Source of the DNA: JBEEJZ01 sp046046915
GTDB taxonomy: Bacteria > Pseudomonadota > Gammaproteobacteria > Burkholderiales > Burkholderiaceae_C
Direction: 5' to 3'
NCBI GenBank assembly: GCA_046046915.1
Contig: JBJOIT010000002.1
Coordinates: 62,001 to 126,000 of the forward strand
Length of the DNA: 64,000 nucleotides
Part shown: positions 36,127 to 46,100 of the stretch, piece by piece
Layout: each line of letters begins with the position of its first letter
Position numbering within the stretch: the stretch's first letter is position 1
Position numbers and translations under genes: made by a program
The notes under the pieces: model-generated
What the model was told of the DNA's origin: nothing
The model's database searches: none
What the model saw: only the letters and a program-made list of their open reading frames with translations

Positions 36127-36717
36127 ATGTCTGATGCCCACGCGCTCGACACGCTGATCCAGGCCTTGCGACGTTTGCCCGGCGTGGGTGTCAAGTCGGC
36201 TTCACGTATGGCTTTTCATCTGCTTCAGCATGATCGAGCCGGTGCGCAGACCTTGTCAGCCGCGCTGGCTCATGCGGTGGAGCACACCCGGCACTGCGAG
36301 CGCTGTTACAGCTTCACCGAGGGGCAGGTTTGTGCGCTTTGCCAGGATTCACGTCGTGATCCGTCCAAGTTGTGCGTCGTCGAAAACCCTGCCGATCAGT
36401 CTGCCCTGGAGCGCACCGGCGCCTACAAGGGCCTGTATTTCGTGCTCATGGGTCGGCTCAGCCCCCTGGACGGCATAGGCCCGCACGACATTGGTTTGAA
36501 GCGGCTGTTTGAGCGGGCTCTGGACGGTGTGGTCCAGGAGGTCATTCTGGCGACCAACTTCACGGCCGAAGGCGAAGCGACCGCCCATGTCATCAGCGAG
36601 GGCCTCAAGGCCAGGGGCTTGGTGCCCACCCGTTTGGCCAGGGGGGTGCCGATAGGCAGCGAGCTGGAGTATGTAGATCTGGGCACCATCGCCCACGCTT
36701 TGGTGGACCGGCGCTGA
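36127..36717 (+). CDS. recR: recombination mediator RecR
   Basis: A 196-residue RecR, part of the RecFOR pathway that loads RecA on gapped DNA. The helix-hairpin-helix region LRRLPGVGVKSASRMAFHLL is at the N-terminus. The zinc finger has CERCYSFTEGQVCALC, and the Toprim domain begins at LCVVENPADQSALERTGAY. The length and order are standard. It ends the dnaX operon. Confidence 0.96.
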   Translation: MSDAHALDTLIQALRRLPGVGVKSASRMAFHLLQHDRAGAQTLSAALAHAVEHTRHCERCYSFTEGQVCALCQDSRRDPSKLCVVENPADQSALERTGAYKGLYFVLMGRLSPLDGIGPHDIGLKRLFERALDGVVQEVILATNFTAEGEATAHVISEGLKARGLVPTRLARGVPIGSELEYVDLGTIAHALVDRR

Positions 36718-36842
36718 ACCGTCTCCTTGCTTATATCTGGCAGGTCTAAAGGATCTTTTTGATTGGAGCGCTATCCGTACAAACCCGGGATCGGGAATGT
36801 CCGGATGTCCAAAACGACAGCCACTTGCTATGCTTTTCTCAA

Positions 36843-37913
36843 ATGAAAAGTTCTGTCGTTCAAACAAGTTCACACTTTGATTTGCGCCGGGGGGCGTTGC
36901 GTTCTGTCGCTGCCCTGGCTGTGGCTTCCATTGCCGCCGCCCCCATGTGGGTGCAGGCCAAGCCTGAAAAGACCAGGGTGCTTATCGCCGTGGGAGGCAA
37001 AGCCTCGTTTTATCACCTTCCTTTGACCATCGCAGAGCAATTGGGGTTTTTCCGGGACGAGGGCTTGGACGTGGTCCTTGACGACCACAACGGCGGTGCA
37101 CTGGCGCTACAGGCGGTATTGACTGGTACTGCAGATGTTGTTGCGGGTGCTTATGAGCACACCATTTCGCAGCAAATGGAAAAGCGCACCTTTCAAGCTT
37201 TTGTGATGGAAGGTCGCGCGCCGCAAATCGCGCTGGGTATTTCCGCCAAGGCCATACCCGATTACAAGTCACTTGCTGACCTGCGTGGCCGCCGCATAGG
37301 CGTGTCTGCGCCTGGTTCGTCCACGAACATGGTGGCGAACATGGCACTTTCGCGGGTGGGTCTCAAGCCCGCTGACGTTCATTATGTGGGGGTGGGATCG
37401 GTCGGGGCGGCGATCAATGCGTTCCGAAGTGGCCAGGTGGATGCCTTGTGCCATACCGATCCCGCGATGACCTTGCTGGAACAAAAAGGCGAACTGCGAG
37501 TGGTGCAGGACACTCGCACCCTCAAAGGCACGGCGCAATTGTTTGGCGGTCTCATGCCGTCGGGCTGTCTTTACGCGCCACTGGCTTTTCTGGAAAAAAA
37601 TCCAGGTACGGCACAGGCGCTGGCCAACGGCATCGTGCGCAGTCTCAAGTGGCTACAGACGGCGGGTCCTAGCGACATCATCCGCTCGGTGCCAGAGTCT
37701 TATTTGCTGGGGGACCGTGCGCTCTACCTCGCGTCTTTCAACAAGGTGCACGAGGCGTTTTCGGTGGACGGCCTCATCAGCGACGACAGCGCCAAGATAG
37801 CACTCAGGGCCCTGGCTAGCTTCGACTCGGCCTTGCGTCCAGAAAAAATTGATCTGCTCGGTACTTACACAAACGCCTACGCCCGCAAGGCCAAAGATCG
37901 ATTCAAGGCTTGA
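36843..37913 (+). CDS. NMT1/THI5-like ABC transporter substrate-binding protein (orphan)
   Basis: A 356-residue periplasmic binding protein of the SsuA/TauA/NMT1 group. The N-terminal signal has a double arginine (DLRRGALRSVAAL) before a hydrophobic run ending MWVQA, so Tat export is possible. The mature part reads FYHLPLTIAEQLGFFRDEGL, then GTADVVAGAYEHTI, the usual ligand-pocket layout for aromatic, sulfonate or pyrimidine ligands. No permease or ATPase gene is adjacent; recR lies upstream and mltD is convergent. The ligand is unknown. The start at 36843 is chosen because the longer frame lacks similarity and the signal peptide begins here. Confidence 0.82.
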   Translation: MKSSVVQTSSHFDLRRGALRSVAALAVASIAAAPMWVQAKPEKTRVLIAVGGKASFYHLPLTIAEQLGFFRDEGLDVVLDDHNGGALALQAVLTGTADVVAGAYEHTISQQMEKRTFQAFVMEGRAPQIALGISAKAIPDYKSLADLRGRRIGVSAPGSSTNMVANMALSRVGLKPADVHYVGVGSVGAAINAFRSGQVDALCHTDPAMTLLEQKGELRVVQDTRTLKGTAQLFGGLMPSGCLYAPLAFLEKNPGTAQALANGIVRSLKWLQTAGPSDIIRSVPESYLLGDRALYLASFNKVHEAFSVDGLISDDSAKIALRALASFDSALRPEKIDLLGTYTNAYARKAKDRFKA

Positions 37914-37927
37914 GTCATCGTCACTGG

Positions 37928-39496
37928 CTAGCGGTTGGCGGCGACCCGCACCGGCTTGGTTTTGCTGGAATGCGCTTTGGCTGCTGACTGGTTTTTGACT
38001 GGGGCAGGGCGTTTGGCAACTTTTTCATTACGCGATGCAGACGCTGCCGGAGTCTTGGCGACGCGTGCCTGGGGTGCGAGAAAGACGACGATAGACTGAC
38101 CTGGTTTCAATGCGGCAGTGGCTTTGACCTTGTTCCAGTCGGCCAAGTTGTCTGGTGTCACGCGATATCGACGAGCCACTGAGGCCACCGTGTCACCCTT
38201 GCGAGCCTTCACCACGGTGCGCTTGAGTGTGATTTCCGGTGCCAGGGAAATTTGCCCGTTGTCTGCCACATGTTCAGCCACATTGCTGACTGTGCCACTG
38301 GCGCGCGGCACAAGAAGCGCCGAGCCAGCCTTGATCATCACCCGGGGCGGAATGTTGTTCAGCCGGCGCAACTCTTCCTCGCTCATGCCCACCTTGCGTG
38401 CAGCGTCTGCCGTTTTGAGGGTGGTGGGTGCCATCCAGACGGTCCAGCTGGCTAGCGAGGTACCGGTATAGCTCTCTAAATTGCGCTTAAACACCGCCGC
38501 GTTGTCCCAAGGCAGCAAGATTTGCGGTGTGCCAGCGGCCAAGATGACCGGCTTGCTCATGGAAGGATTCAGTGCCTTGAAGTCGTCCAGAGGCACTTCA
38601 GCCAGTTTGGCCGCTAGGCTCACATCGATGTCACGGGTGATGGTGACCGAGTCAAAGTAGGGGTGGTTTTCGATCAGCGGCAGGCGTGACTGGAAGGCAG
38701 CCGGGTTGGCCACGATATTTTTGACTGCCTGGAGCTTGGGGACATAAAAGCGTGTCTCCATGGGCATGGACAAATCCAGGTATCCGGTGCCGAGTCCGGC
38801 TTTCTGGTTCTTGGTGATGGCCCGGCCGACACTGCCCTCGCCCCAGTTGTAAGCGGCAAGCGCCAGGTGCCAGTCGCCAAACATGCCGTAGAGTTTTTGC
38901 AGGTAATCCAATGCTGCGCGGGTTGAGGCCAGCACATCACGCCGGTCGTCCCGAAAGGCACTTTGCTTGAGTTCAAAGGTCTTGCCCGTGGCGGGCATGA
39001 ATTGCCACATGCCGGCGGCTTTTGCACTCGACACCGCTTGCGGATTGAAGGCACTCTCCACAAAAGGCAACAGGGCCAGCTCGGTGGGCATGTTTCGGCG
39101 CTCGAGCTCTTCAACGATGTGGAAGAGATATTTGCGTGACCGCTCTGTCATGCGGTAGATGTACTCCGGGCGCGCGGTGTACCACTGCTCACGGTCTTGC
39201 ACCAGCTCGTTTTTCAGATCGGGCATGGCATAACCTCGGCGGATCCGCTCCCACAGGTCAGCCGGTGGTGCCAGCGCGGCCACACTGGAGGCTGTGGCAT
39301 GCCCAGGCGTGATGGGCGACATGGCCCCGGCCGGGTATACCGGTGCGGCCTGGCTTTCGGTCGTTGATTGGACCGTGGGCAAGACAGGCTGTTCCACACG
39401 GCCTGCTTGAACTGCGCCGCTGCTGGGGGTGGGCAGGCTGCTACAGCCGGCCAGCCACAGCAGGCAGGCTGCCATGACGAAGCTTGTGTATTTCAT
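37928..39496 (-). CDS. mltD: membrane-bound lytic murein transglycosylase D
   Basis: A 522-residue outer membrane lipoprotein that cleaves the peptidoglycan glycan strand with 1,6-anhydro product formation. The signal ends in the lipobox LAGC (Cys18). The SLT domain has the catalytic glutamate in LLPFVESAFNPQAVS (Glu147) and AGMWQFMPATG. Two LysM-like cell-wall binding modules follow, the last with ARKGDTVASVARRYRVTPDN. The C-terminus is lysine-rich. The start at 39496 overlaps the gloB stop by four bases. mltD-gloB order is conserved with E. coli. Confidence 0.93.
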   Translation of the reverse strand: MKYTSFVMAACLLWLAGCSSLPTPSSGAVQAGRVEQPVLPTVQSTTESQAAPVYPAGAMSPITPGHATASSVAALAPPADLWERIRRGYAMPDLKNELVQDREQWYTARPEYIYRMTERSRKYLFHIVEELERRNMPTELALLPFVESAFNPQAVSSAKAAGMWQFMPATGKTFELKQSAFRDDRRDVLASTRAALDYLQKLYGMFGDWHLALAAYNWGEGSVGRAITKNQKAGLGTGYLDLSMPMETRFYVPKLQAVKNIVANPAAFQSRLPLIENHPYFDSVTITRDIDVSLAAKLAEVPLDDFKALNPSMSKPVILAAGTPQILLPWDNAAVFKRNLESYTGTSLASWTVWMAPTTLKTADAARKVGMSEEELRRLNNIPPRVMIKAGSALLVPRASGTVSNVAEHVADNGQISLAPEITLKRTVVKARKGDTVASVARRYRVTPDNLADWNKVKATAALKPGQSIVVFLAPQARVAKTPAASASRNEKVAKRPAPVKNQSAAKAHSSKTKPVRVAANR

Positions 39497-40263
39497 TTGA
39501 ACTGGTTTTTCCATTCGCGCAGCGCCGCAAACACCTCGACCTCGCCCAGGGCCTGTGGCGAAAAACGGAGTGCACTGGCCATGACGGCGGCTTCGCGTGA
39601 GCGCAGAAATGGGTTGATGAGTCTTTCCTGCCCCATGCTCGAGGGCAGGGTGGGCAGGCTCCGCTGGCGACGGGTGATGCACCACCGCTCGTAGTCGCGC
39701 AATTCGGTGTTGTCGGGTTCCACCGTTCTCGCAAAGCGCAGGTTGCTCAGCGTGTATTCATGGGTGCAGCACACCAGCGTGTCTGCCGGCAGTGCGGCCA
39801 GGGAGTCGAGCGATGCCAGCATCTGCGCCGGGGTGCCCTCAAACAATCGGCCACATCCACCCGAGAAAAGAGTGTCCCCACAAAAGACCAGGGGCTGCTG
39901 GTTGATGCGTTCACTGTAGTAGGCAATGTGCCCGGAGGTATGACCAGGAACATCCATGACTCGAAAGTGCAGACCGATACAGTCGATCTCATCTCCGTCA
40001 TTCATCGCCAGGTAGGGCTCGGGAATGTCTTCCAGGGCGGGGCCATACACCCTGGCACCTGTGGCAGCATGCAAGGCCTCTACGCCACCGATGTGGTCTG
40101 CATGATGATGCGTGACTAGAATCGCCCGCAGCTGCAGACCCTGCAGGTCCAGCGCCTTGAGCACGGGCTGTGCGTCGCCCGGATCCACGACGATCGCCTT
40201 GCGTCCGTCATCCAGCATCCAGATGTAGTTGTCTTCAAACGCAGGTATCGGAGTCAGGTTCAT
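39493..40263 (-). CDS. gloB: hydroxyacylglutathione hydrolase (glyoxalase II)
   Basis: A 256-residue metallo-beta-lactamase-fold enzyme hydrolysing S-lactoylglutathione to lactate and glutathione. The binuclear metal site motif THHHADHIGG and the later VPGHTSGHIAYY and FCGDTLFSGGCGR are intact. The C-terminal PSSMGQERLINPFLR segment fits the glutathione-binding domain. It precedes mltD. Its ATG on the minus strand (40263-40261) shares bases with the ATG of the divergent methyltransferase gene. Confidence 0.95.
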   Translation of the reverse strand: MNLTPIPAFEDNYIWMLDDGRKAIVVDPGDAQPVLKALDLQGLQLRAILVTHHHADHIGGVEALHAATGARVYGPALEDIPEPYLAMNDGDEIDCIGLHFRVMDVPGHTSGHIAYYSERINQQPLVFCGDTLFSGGCGRLFEGTPAQMLASLDSLAALPADTLVCCTHEYTLSNLRFARTVEPDNTELRDYERWCITRRQRSLPTLPSSMGQERLINPFLRSREAAVMASALRFSPQALGEVEVFAALREWKNQFK

Positions 40264-41053
40264 GGGCGATCCAATTATAGATTTGCAGTCCTGGTTGCGT
40301 ACCCCCGCGGGCCAGTCCCTCCTTGCGTGGGAACAGCATCATTTGGACGAGGCCGTGGTTGACTTGTTTGGCTACCACGCACTTCAATTAGGTCTGCCAG
40401 AGTTGGACGCGCTGCGTGCCAATCGCATGCCACACCGCTGGTTGGCCGACACACAGGACTCGCCCCAAGTGGCCATCATCTCCGATTTCACTGCACTGCC
40501 ATTTGCGGCCAATAGCCTGGATCTGGTGGTGCTGCCTCACACGCTGGAGCTGGGACTCGATCCGCACCTTTGTCTGCGCGAAGTTGAGCGTGTGTTGATG
40601 CCCGAGGGCCGCGTGGTGATTTGCGGTCTCAACCCTGTGAGCCTGTGGGGCTGGCGCCTGCGCGTCGACCAAATCCTGGAACGCTGGGACCTGGGGCGGC
40701 CTTTTCTGCCACCGGCGACGGAATTGATTGATGACCGACGTCTGAGGGACTGGTTGCGCTTGCTCAGTTTTGAGGTGGAAAGCACACGCTTTGGCCTTTA
40801 TCGACCCGCGATGAACCGTGAATCATGGTTTCAGCGTTTGACCTGGATGGAACGTATTGGCGCACGCTGGTGGCCCATATTTGGAGCGGTATATTTGCTG
40901 GTTGCCGTCAAACGTGTGCACGGTATGCGCTTGCTCAAACCCAGCTGGAAGTCTCTTCGTCAGCGCTCCGGTTCAGCGGTATCCGCCGTTGGCCGGCAGG
41001 CGCGTCGCCAGGGGCATGGCCATGATTCTTCCCCTACAGAAAGACCAGATTGA
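40262..41053 (+). CDS. YafS-like class I SAM-dependent methyltransferase
   Basis: A 263-residue protein with a methyltransferase core. PFAANSLDLVVLPHTLELGL is the post-SAM motif region, followed by LREVERVLMPEGRVVICGLN. The glycine-rich SAM loop itself is poorly conserved, as in YafS. It occupies the same position as yafS in E. coli, between gloB and rnhA. The start at 40262 sits in a CATG shared with the gloB start; an upstream frame start at 40229 would extend further into gloB. The substrate is unknown. Confidence 0.8.
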   Translation: MGDPIIDLQSWLRTPAGQSLLAWEQHHLDEAVVDLFGYHALQLGLPELDALRANRMPHRWLADTQDSPQVAIISDFTALPFAANSLDLVVLPHTLELGLDPHLCLREVERVLMPEGRVVICGLNPVSLWGWRLRVDQILERWDLGRPFLPPATELIDDRRLRDWLRLLSFEVESTRFGLYRPAMNRESWFQRLTWMERIGARWWPIFGAVYLLVAVKRVHGMRLLKPSWKSLRQRSGSAVSAVGRQARRQGHGHDSSPTERPD

Positions 41054-41499
41054 ATTCCATAGACATTTACACCGATGGCGCCTGCAAGGGCAACCCCGGA
41101 CCGGGCGGTTGGGGCGCGCTGCTGAAGTCAGGTACCACCGAGAAAGAGTTGTGCGGCGGCGAGATGGGCACCACCAACAACCGCATGGAGATGACGGCAG
41201 TCATTGAGGCACTGGCGGCTCTCAAGCGCCCCTGTAAGGTGACCCTGCATGTCGACAGCCAGTATGTGCTTAAGGGAATGACCGAGTGGTTGCCAGGCTG
41301 GAAGGCCCGCGGGTGGAAGACCGCTTCGAAGGAACCCGTGAAGAACGTGGATCTCTGGCAGAGGCTGGACGAACTGGTGTCCGGCGGGGGGCATCAGATC
41401 GAATGGCGATGGGTGCGCGGGCACAACGGGGACCCCGGCAACGAGCGAGCAGACATGTTGGCCAACAAGGGTGTGGATATGGCTCGCAGGGCCGCCTAG
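41050..41499 (+). CDS. rnhA: ribonuclease HI
   Basis: A 149-residue enzyme degrading RNA in RNA-DNA hybrids. The catalytic acidic residues lie in IDIYTDGACKGNPGPGGWG (Asp), the Glu in TNNRMEMTAVIEAL, LHVDSQYVLKG (Asp) and GNERADMLAN (Asp). The start is a TTG overlapping the methyltransferase stop as TTGA, so translation is probably coupled. In E. coli dnaQ follows divergently; here an efflux system follows instead. Confidence 0.93.
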   Translation: MNSIDIYTDGACKGNPGPGGWGALLKSGTTEKELCGGEMGTTNNRMEMTAVIEALAALKRPCKVTLHVDSQYVLKGMTEWLPGWKARGWKTASKEPVKNVDLWQRLDELVSGGGHQIEWRWVRGHNGDPGNERADMLANKGVDMARRAA

Positions 41500-41531
41500 T
41501 CCCGCCGGCCTGGCCAAGGCTTTTCTGTCTC

Positions 41532-41554
41532 AACTGTCACACACTGATACAGTT
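41532..41554. promoter_or_regulatory. short inverted repeat upstream of the RND efflux genes
   Basis: AACTGT (41532-41537) and ACAGTT (41549-41554) form a 23-base interrupted dyad about 40 bases before the adaptor start. Its size fits a TetR-type operator, but no such regulator is nearby, so the assignment is tentative. Confidence 0.3.
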
Positions 41555-41595
41555 TCACCACGCTTTCCTCGTTCATTTCCCAATTGAGATGTTTC

Positions 41596-43137
41596 ATGGC
41601 CTCCAAATTTGCCTATCCCATCGTTGCCGCTGTTGGCATTGCCGCTGTTTCTGGTGCTGCCTGGTGGTACCAGAACCAGCCTCAGCAGCCCAAGGAAGCA
41701 GGCGCTGCACCTGCCAGTGGCTTGCCAGCGCCCGCGACCGCTGGTGCAGGTGGGGCGGCAGGTGGGCCCGCACGGCCTGCGGGTGTCGAGGTTGCAAAAG
41801 TTGAAAAGGCCACCTTGCGTGACGATGCGCAGGCGGTGGGCACCTTGCGGTCGCGCCAGAACGTGATGTTGCGGCCTGAGGTGCCCGGTCGCGTCAGGGC
41901 ACTGGGGTTTTCCGACGGTGCCCGCGTGCGCCGTGGCCAGGTGCTGGTACAACTCGATGATGCCTTGCAGCGTGCCGAGGTGCGTCAGTCCATGGCGCAA
42001 GTGTCGATTGCCAAAGCCAATTTCAAACGTAACCAGGAACTGGTGGCCGAGAACTTTGTCGCCAAACGGGTGCTGGATGAAAGTGCCGCTGCACTCGAGG
42101 TGGCAGAGGCGCAGGGGGCCTTGTCCTGCGCTCGACTTGCCCGCATGGTGGTTTTGGCGCCCTTTGATGGCGTGGTGGGCCTGCGCAACGTGAACGTGGG
42201 TGACTTCGTCAAGGATGGCGCTGATCTGATCAACCTCGAGGACACCAGCAGCATGTTGGTCGATTTCCGTTTGCCCGAGCGCTACCAGGGAAAACTGAAG
42301 CCCCAGCAAATGGTCGAGATGGCCATCGACGCATTTCCCGGACGCAGCTTCAAGGCGCAAATTCAGGCCATAGACCCTTTGCTGGACGCCAATGGCCGTT
42401 CGGTTGGCGTGCGTGCGGTACTGCCCAACAGCATGGGAGAGGCGGCCATGGCGGGCAAAAAGCCTGGAGTACCGGGTGCTGATGCTGCCGGCAAAGCCAT
42501 GCCTGCCGCGGGTTCTTCAGCGGCCCCTGGCCCCACTCCGAAGGTGGCAGCCAAACCAAAACGACCTTTAGCAGACGCTTCAGCGGCAGGGGATGCAGCG
42601 CCGCGGCTGACTGTCGAGCCCAGCCCATGTCCCGCAAGTCCTGCCGTTCCGGCCGGTGTGGCTATCGTGGGCGGCAAACCTTTGGGCGGTCCTGCGCCGC
42701 TGCGCCCTGGCATGTTTGCCAGGGTAACCACCGTGTTTTCTGTCAATGACAGCGCCTTGGTTGTGCCCGAAGAGGCCATCGTGCCGCAGGGCGGCAAGCA
42801 ATTCGTTTTCAAGGTGGTGACGCCTTCCGAGGTTTCAGGACTAGATGCCTCCAAGCTGCCGCCTGAAACTCAGTTTGTGTCGATGCGCCAGGAGGTCAAG
42901 TTGGGGGTGCGACGCCAGGGCAAGGTGGAAATCACCGAAGGGCTGCAAGAAGAACAAACCATCGTGATTGCCGGACAGCAGCGTTTGCAACGTGATGGCA
43001 CAGCTTTGCGCATAGTGGAGCTGGGCCGACCCCAAGGCGGTGCTGCCAATGCGGGTGCTTCCAACCCCACAGGGGCTGCCGGTGCTGCCAGCACCCCAGC
43101 CGGTGGCGCTGCGCCTGCCGCCGCGCCCGGCCGCTGA
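41596..43137 (+). CDS. RND efflux periplasmic adaptor (membrane fusion protein)
   Basis: A 513-residue HlyD/AcrA-type adaptor connecting the RND pump to an outer membrane channel. A single N-terminal membrane anchor (YPIVAAVGIAAVSGAAWWY) is followed by a Pro/Ala linker. The lipoyl region is visible as EVPGRVRALGFSDGARVRRG and VLAPFDGVVGLRNVNVGD. The beta-barrel is interrupted at about residues 279-368 by an Ala/Pro/Gly-rich insertion (42430-42699) before LRPGMFARVTTVFSV. The C-terminal 30 residues are also Ala/Gly-rich. The start at 41596 is an ATG; a TTG lies 12 bases upstream. Confidence 0.87.
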   Translation: MASKFAYPIVAAVGIAAVSGAAWWYQNQPQQPKEAGAAPASGLPAPATAGAGGAAGGPARPAGVEVAKVEKATLRDDAQAVGTLRSRQNVMLRPEVPGRVRALGFSDGARVRRGQVLVQLDDALQRAEVRQSMAQVSIAKANFKRNQELVAENFVAKRVLDESAAALEVAEAQGALSCARLARMVVLAPFDGVVGLRNVNVGDFVKDGADLINLEDTSSMLVDFRLPERYQGKLKPQQMVEMAIDAFPGRSFKAQIQAIDPLLDANGRSVGVRAVLPNSMGEAAMAGKKPGVPGADAAGKAMPAAGSSAAPGPTPKVAAKPKRPLADASAAGDAAPRLTVEPSPCPASPAVPAGVAIVGGKPLGGPAPLRPGMFARVTTVFSVNDSALVVPEEAIVPQGGKQFVFKVVTPSEVSGLDASKLPPETQFVSMRQEVKLGVRRQGKVEITEGLQEEQTIVIAGQQRLQRDGTALRIVELGRPQGGAANAGASNPTGAAGAASTPAGGAAPAAAPGR

Positions 43138-43155
43138 TCTGACAGAGAGCACACC

Positions 43156-46100
43156 ATGCAACTGGCAGAAACCTCCATCCGCCGCCCGGTCTTTGCGACC
43201 GTGCTGTCCTTGCTCATCGTCCTGGTCGGCGCTGTGTCCTTTAACCGCCTCAACGTGCGGGAGTACCCCAAGATCGATGAGCCCGTGGTGTCGGTTCAGA
43301 CCCGCTTTGGCGGCGCGTCCAGCCAGGTCATCGAGGCCCAGGTGACCAAGGTGCTCGAAGACTCTTTGGCGGGGATTGAAGGGGTGGATGTCATCACCTC
43401 CAACAGCCGGCAGGAGCGCAGCCAAATTTCCATCCGCTTTGCCTTGACCCGCGATGCAGACTCGGCCGCTGCAGATGTCCGGGACAAGGTCTCCCGCGTA
43501 CGTCAGCGCTTGCCCCAGGGCATCGACGAGCCCGTGATTGCCAAGGTGGAGGCCGATGCCTTCCCGGTGATTTTTTTGACGCTTAGCTCGGACACCCATA
43601 ACGCCCTTCAGTTGTCTGAAATGGCCAACTCGCTGGTCAAGCCGGTGTTGCAAACCGCGCCGGGTGCGGCCGACGTGACCGTGTTTGGCGAGCGCAAATT
43701 CGCCATGCGCATTTGGGTGGACCCAGACAAGCTGGCCGCGTACAAGTTGACCATTCAGGATCTGGAAGACGCTCTGCGCCGCTCTAACTTAGAGGTGCCG
43801 GCTGGTCGTATCGAAAGCCGGCTGCGCGAGTTCAACGTCACCGCCGCCACTGACCTTCAGCGGCCTCAGGAGTTTTCGCAGGTAGTGATCCGTACCGTCA
43901 ACGGTCTGTCTGTGCGTATTGGCGATGTGGCCCGCGTGCAGCAGGGGCCTGCCGAGGAGCGCTCCAGCGTGCGTTTGAACGGACGCGACTCTGTGGGTCT
44001 GGGTGTGATTCGCCAAGCCACCGCTAATCCGCTGGAGTTGTCGGCCGGGGTGCGTCAGCTGCTGGAGAAGGTTCAACGCGACCTGCCGCCCGGCGTGGTG
44101 GTGGATATTGCCAACGACAACTCGGTGTTCATTGACCGGTCCATCAAGGGTGTGTTTCAGACCATACTGGAAGCTTCGGTTTTGGTGGCCTTGGTCATTT
44201 TTGTCTTCTTGCGTACCTTGCGTGCCTCGTTGATTCCTCTGGTCACGATTCCGGTGGCCCTGATTGGTACGTTTGCCTTGATGGCGCTGGCCGGCTTCAG
44301 CATCAACACGCTGACCTTACTGGCCCTGGTGTTGGCGATTGGCTTGGTCGTGGACGATGCCATCGTGATGCTGGAAAACATCTACCGCCACATTGAAGAA
44401 GGTATGCCGCCGTTTCGGGCGGCTATCCAAGGTGCGCGCGAGGTGGGCTTTGCGATTGTGGCCATGACCATGACGCTGGTAGCGGTGTACGCGCCGCTGG
44501 CCTTTGCGCCTGGCCGTACTGGACGGCTGTTTACCGAGTTTGCGCTGGCGCTGGCCGGGGCCGTGGTGGTGTCGGGCGTGGTGGCGCTGACCCTGTCGCC
44601 CATGTTGTCATCTGTGCTGCTGCGTCACAACCCCAAGCCCTCTGCATTTGACCGTGGCATGGAGAACGTTTTGCAGGCCATTACGCGTGGGTACAGCCGC
44701 TTTTTGGGTTGGACCTTGCGGCACCGCTGGGTCGTGGTCTTGGTGATGGTCGGCAGCGGGGTGCTGACCTATGTGGTTCAGCTCGACATCAAGCGTGAGT
44801 TGTCACCCATTGAGGATCGGGGGGTGGTGCTGGCCCAGGTGAATGCGCCCGACGGCGCGACCCTGGACTACACCAACCGTTACGCCCAGGCCATTGAACG
44901 CGTGGGTGAAAAATACCCCGAGTTCGACAAGATCTTTGCCACCATCGGCAACCCCACGGTCGCGCAAGGCAACATCTTCTTTCGGGCTGTGCCCTGGGAG
45001 GAACGGCAACGCACCACCCTTGAAATGGCGCGTGACATGACCGGGCGCGTCTCCAGCCTGTCCGGTGTGACGGCATTCCCGGTGACGCCGCCGTCGTTGG
45101 GTCAGGGCTTTACCCAGCGGCCCATCAACTTTGTCATCATCACCTCCGACAGTTATCAAAACCTGTCTCAGACCGTGCGAGCCTTCCAGGATGAACTCGC
45201 CAAGAACCCAGGTTTTGTGCAGGTGGACACCGATTTGCGCCTGAACAAGCCCGAGATTCGCCTGGAGGTGGACCGTGAGCGGGCTGCGGACATGGGCGTG
45301 GGGGTGGACGCTATTGCCCGCGCTGTGGAGACCATGCTGGGTGGCCGCAATGTGACCCGCTACAAGCGCGAGGGTGAGCAATACGATGTGATCGTCCAGA
45401 CCAGCCCGTCCGGTCGTTCCACGCCCGAGGACATCGAGAAGATTTTTGTCCGTGGGCGCGGTGACGCCATGATCCCGCTGTCTGCATTGGTCAAGGTCCG
45501 TGAGGTGGTGGCACCGCGTGAGCTGAACCACTTTGCCCAGCGCCGCTCGGCCTCCATCACGGCCAATCTGTCGGCCACCTACTCGCTGGGCGAGGCGCTG
45601 GATTTCATGGATGCGACGGCCAAGAAGGTGCTCAAGCCTGGCTACGCCACCGACCTCAATGGCACCAGTCGCGAGTTCCGCAAATCCTCGGATTCGCTCA
45701 CGCTGGTGTTTGTCCTGGCCCTGGTGTTTATTTTTCTGGTGCTGGCAGCCCAGTTTGAAAGCTTTGTCGACCCGTTTGTGATCCTGTTCAGCGTGCCTTT
45801 GTCTATGGCAGGCGCCCTCCTGGCCCTGAAATGGTCGGGTGGCACGCTCAATGTGTTCAGTCAGATCGGTTTGATCACCCTGGTGGGCCTCATCACCAAA
45901 CACGGCATTTTGATTGTGGAATTTGCCAATCAGCTGCGCGAGCAGGGCATGGAAACGCTGCAGGCCATCCGCCAGTCAGCCACCCAGCGCCTGCGCCCCA
46001 TCATGATGACTACCGGCGCCATGGTGCTAGGTGCCGTGCCGCTGGCCTTGGCCACGGGAGCCGGCGCCGAGAGTCGACGTCAGATTGGCTGGGTGATTGT

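Noticed and set aside
44803..45903. 366-codon open frame antisense to the RND pump
   Set aside because: Mirror frame of the pump gene; no start signal or domain.
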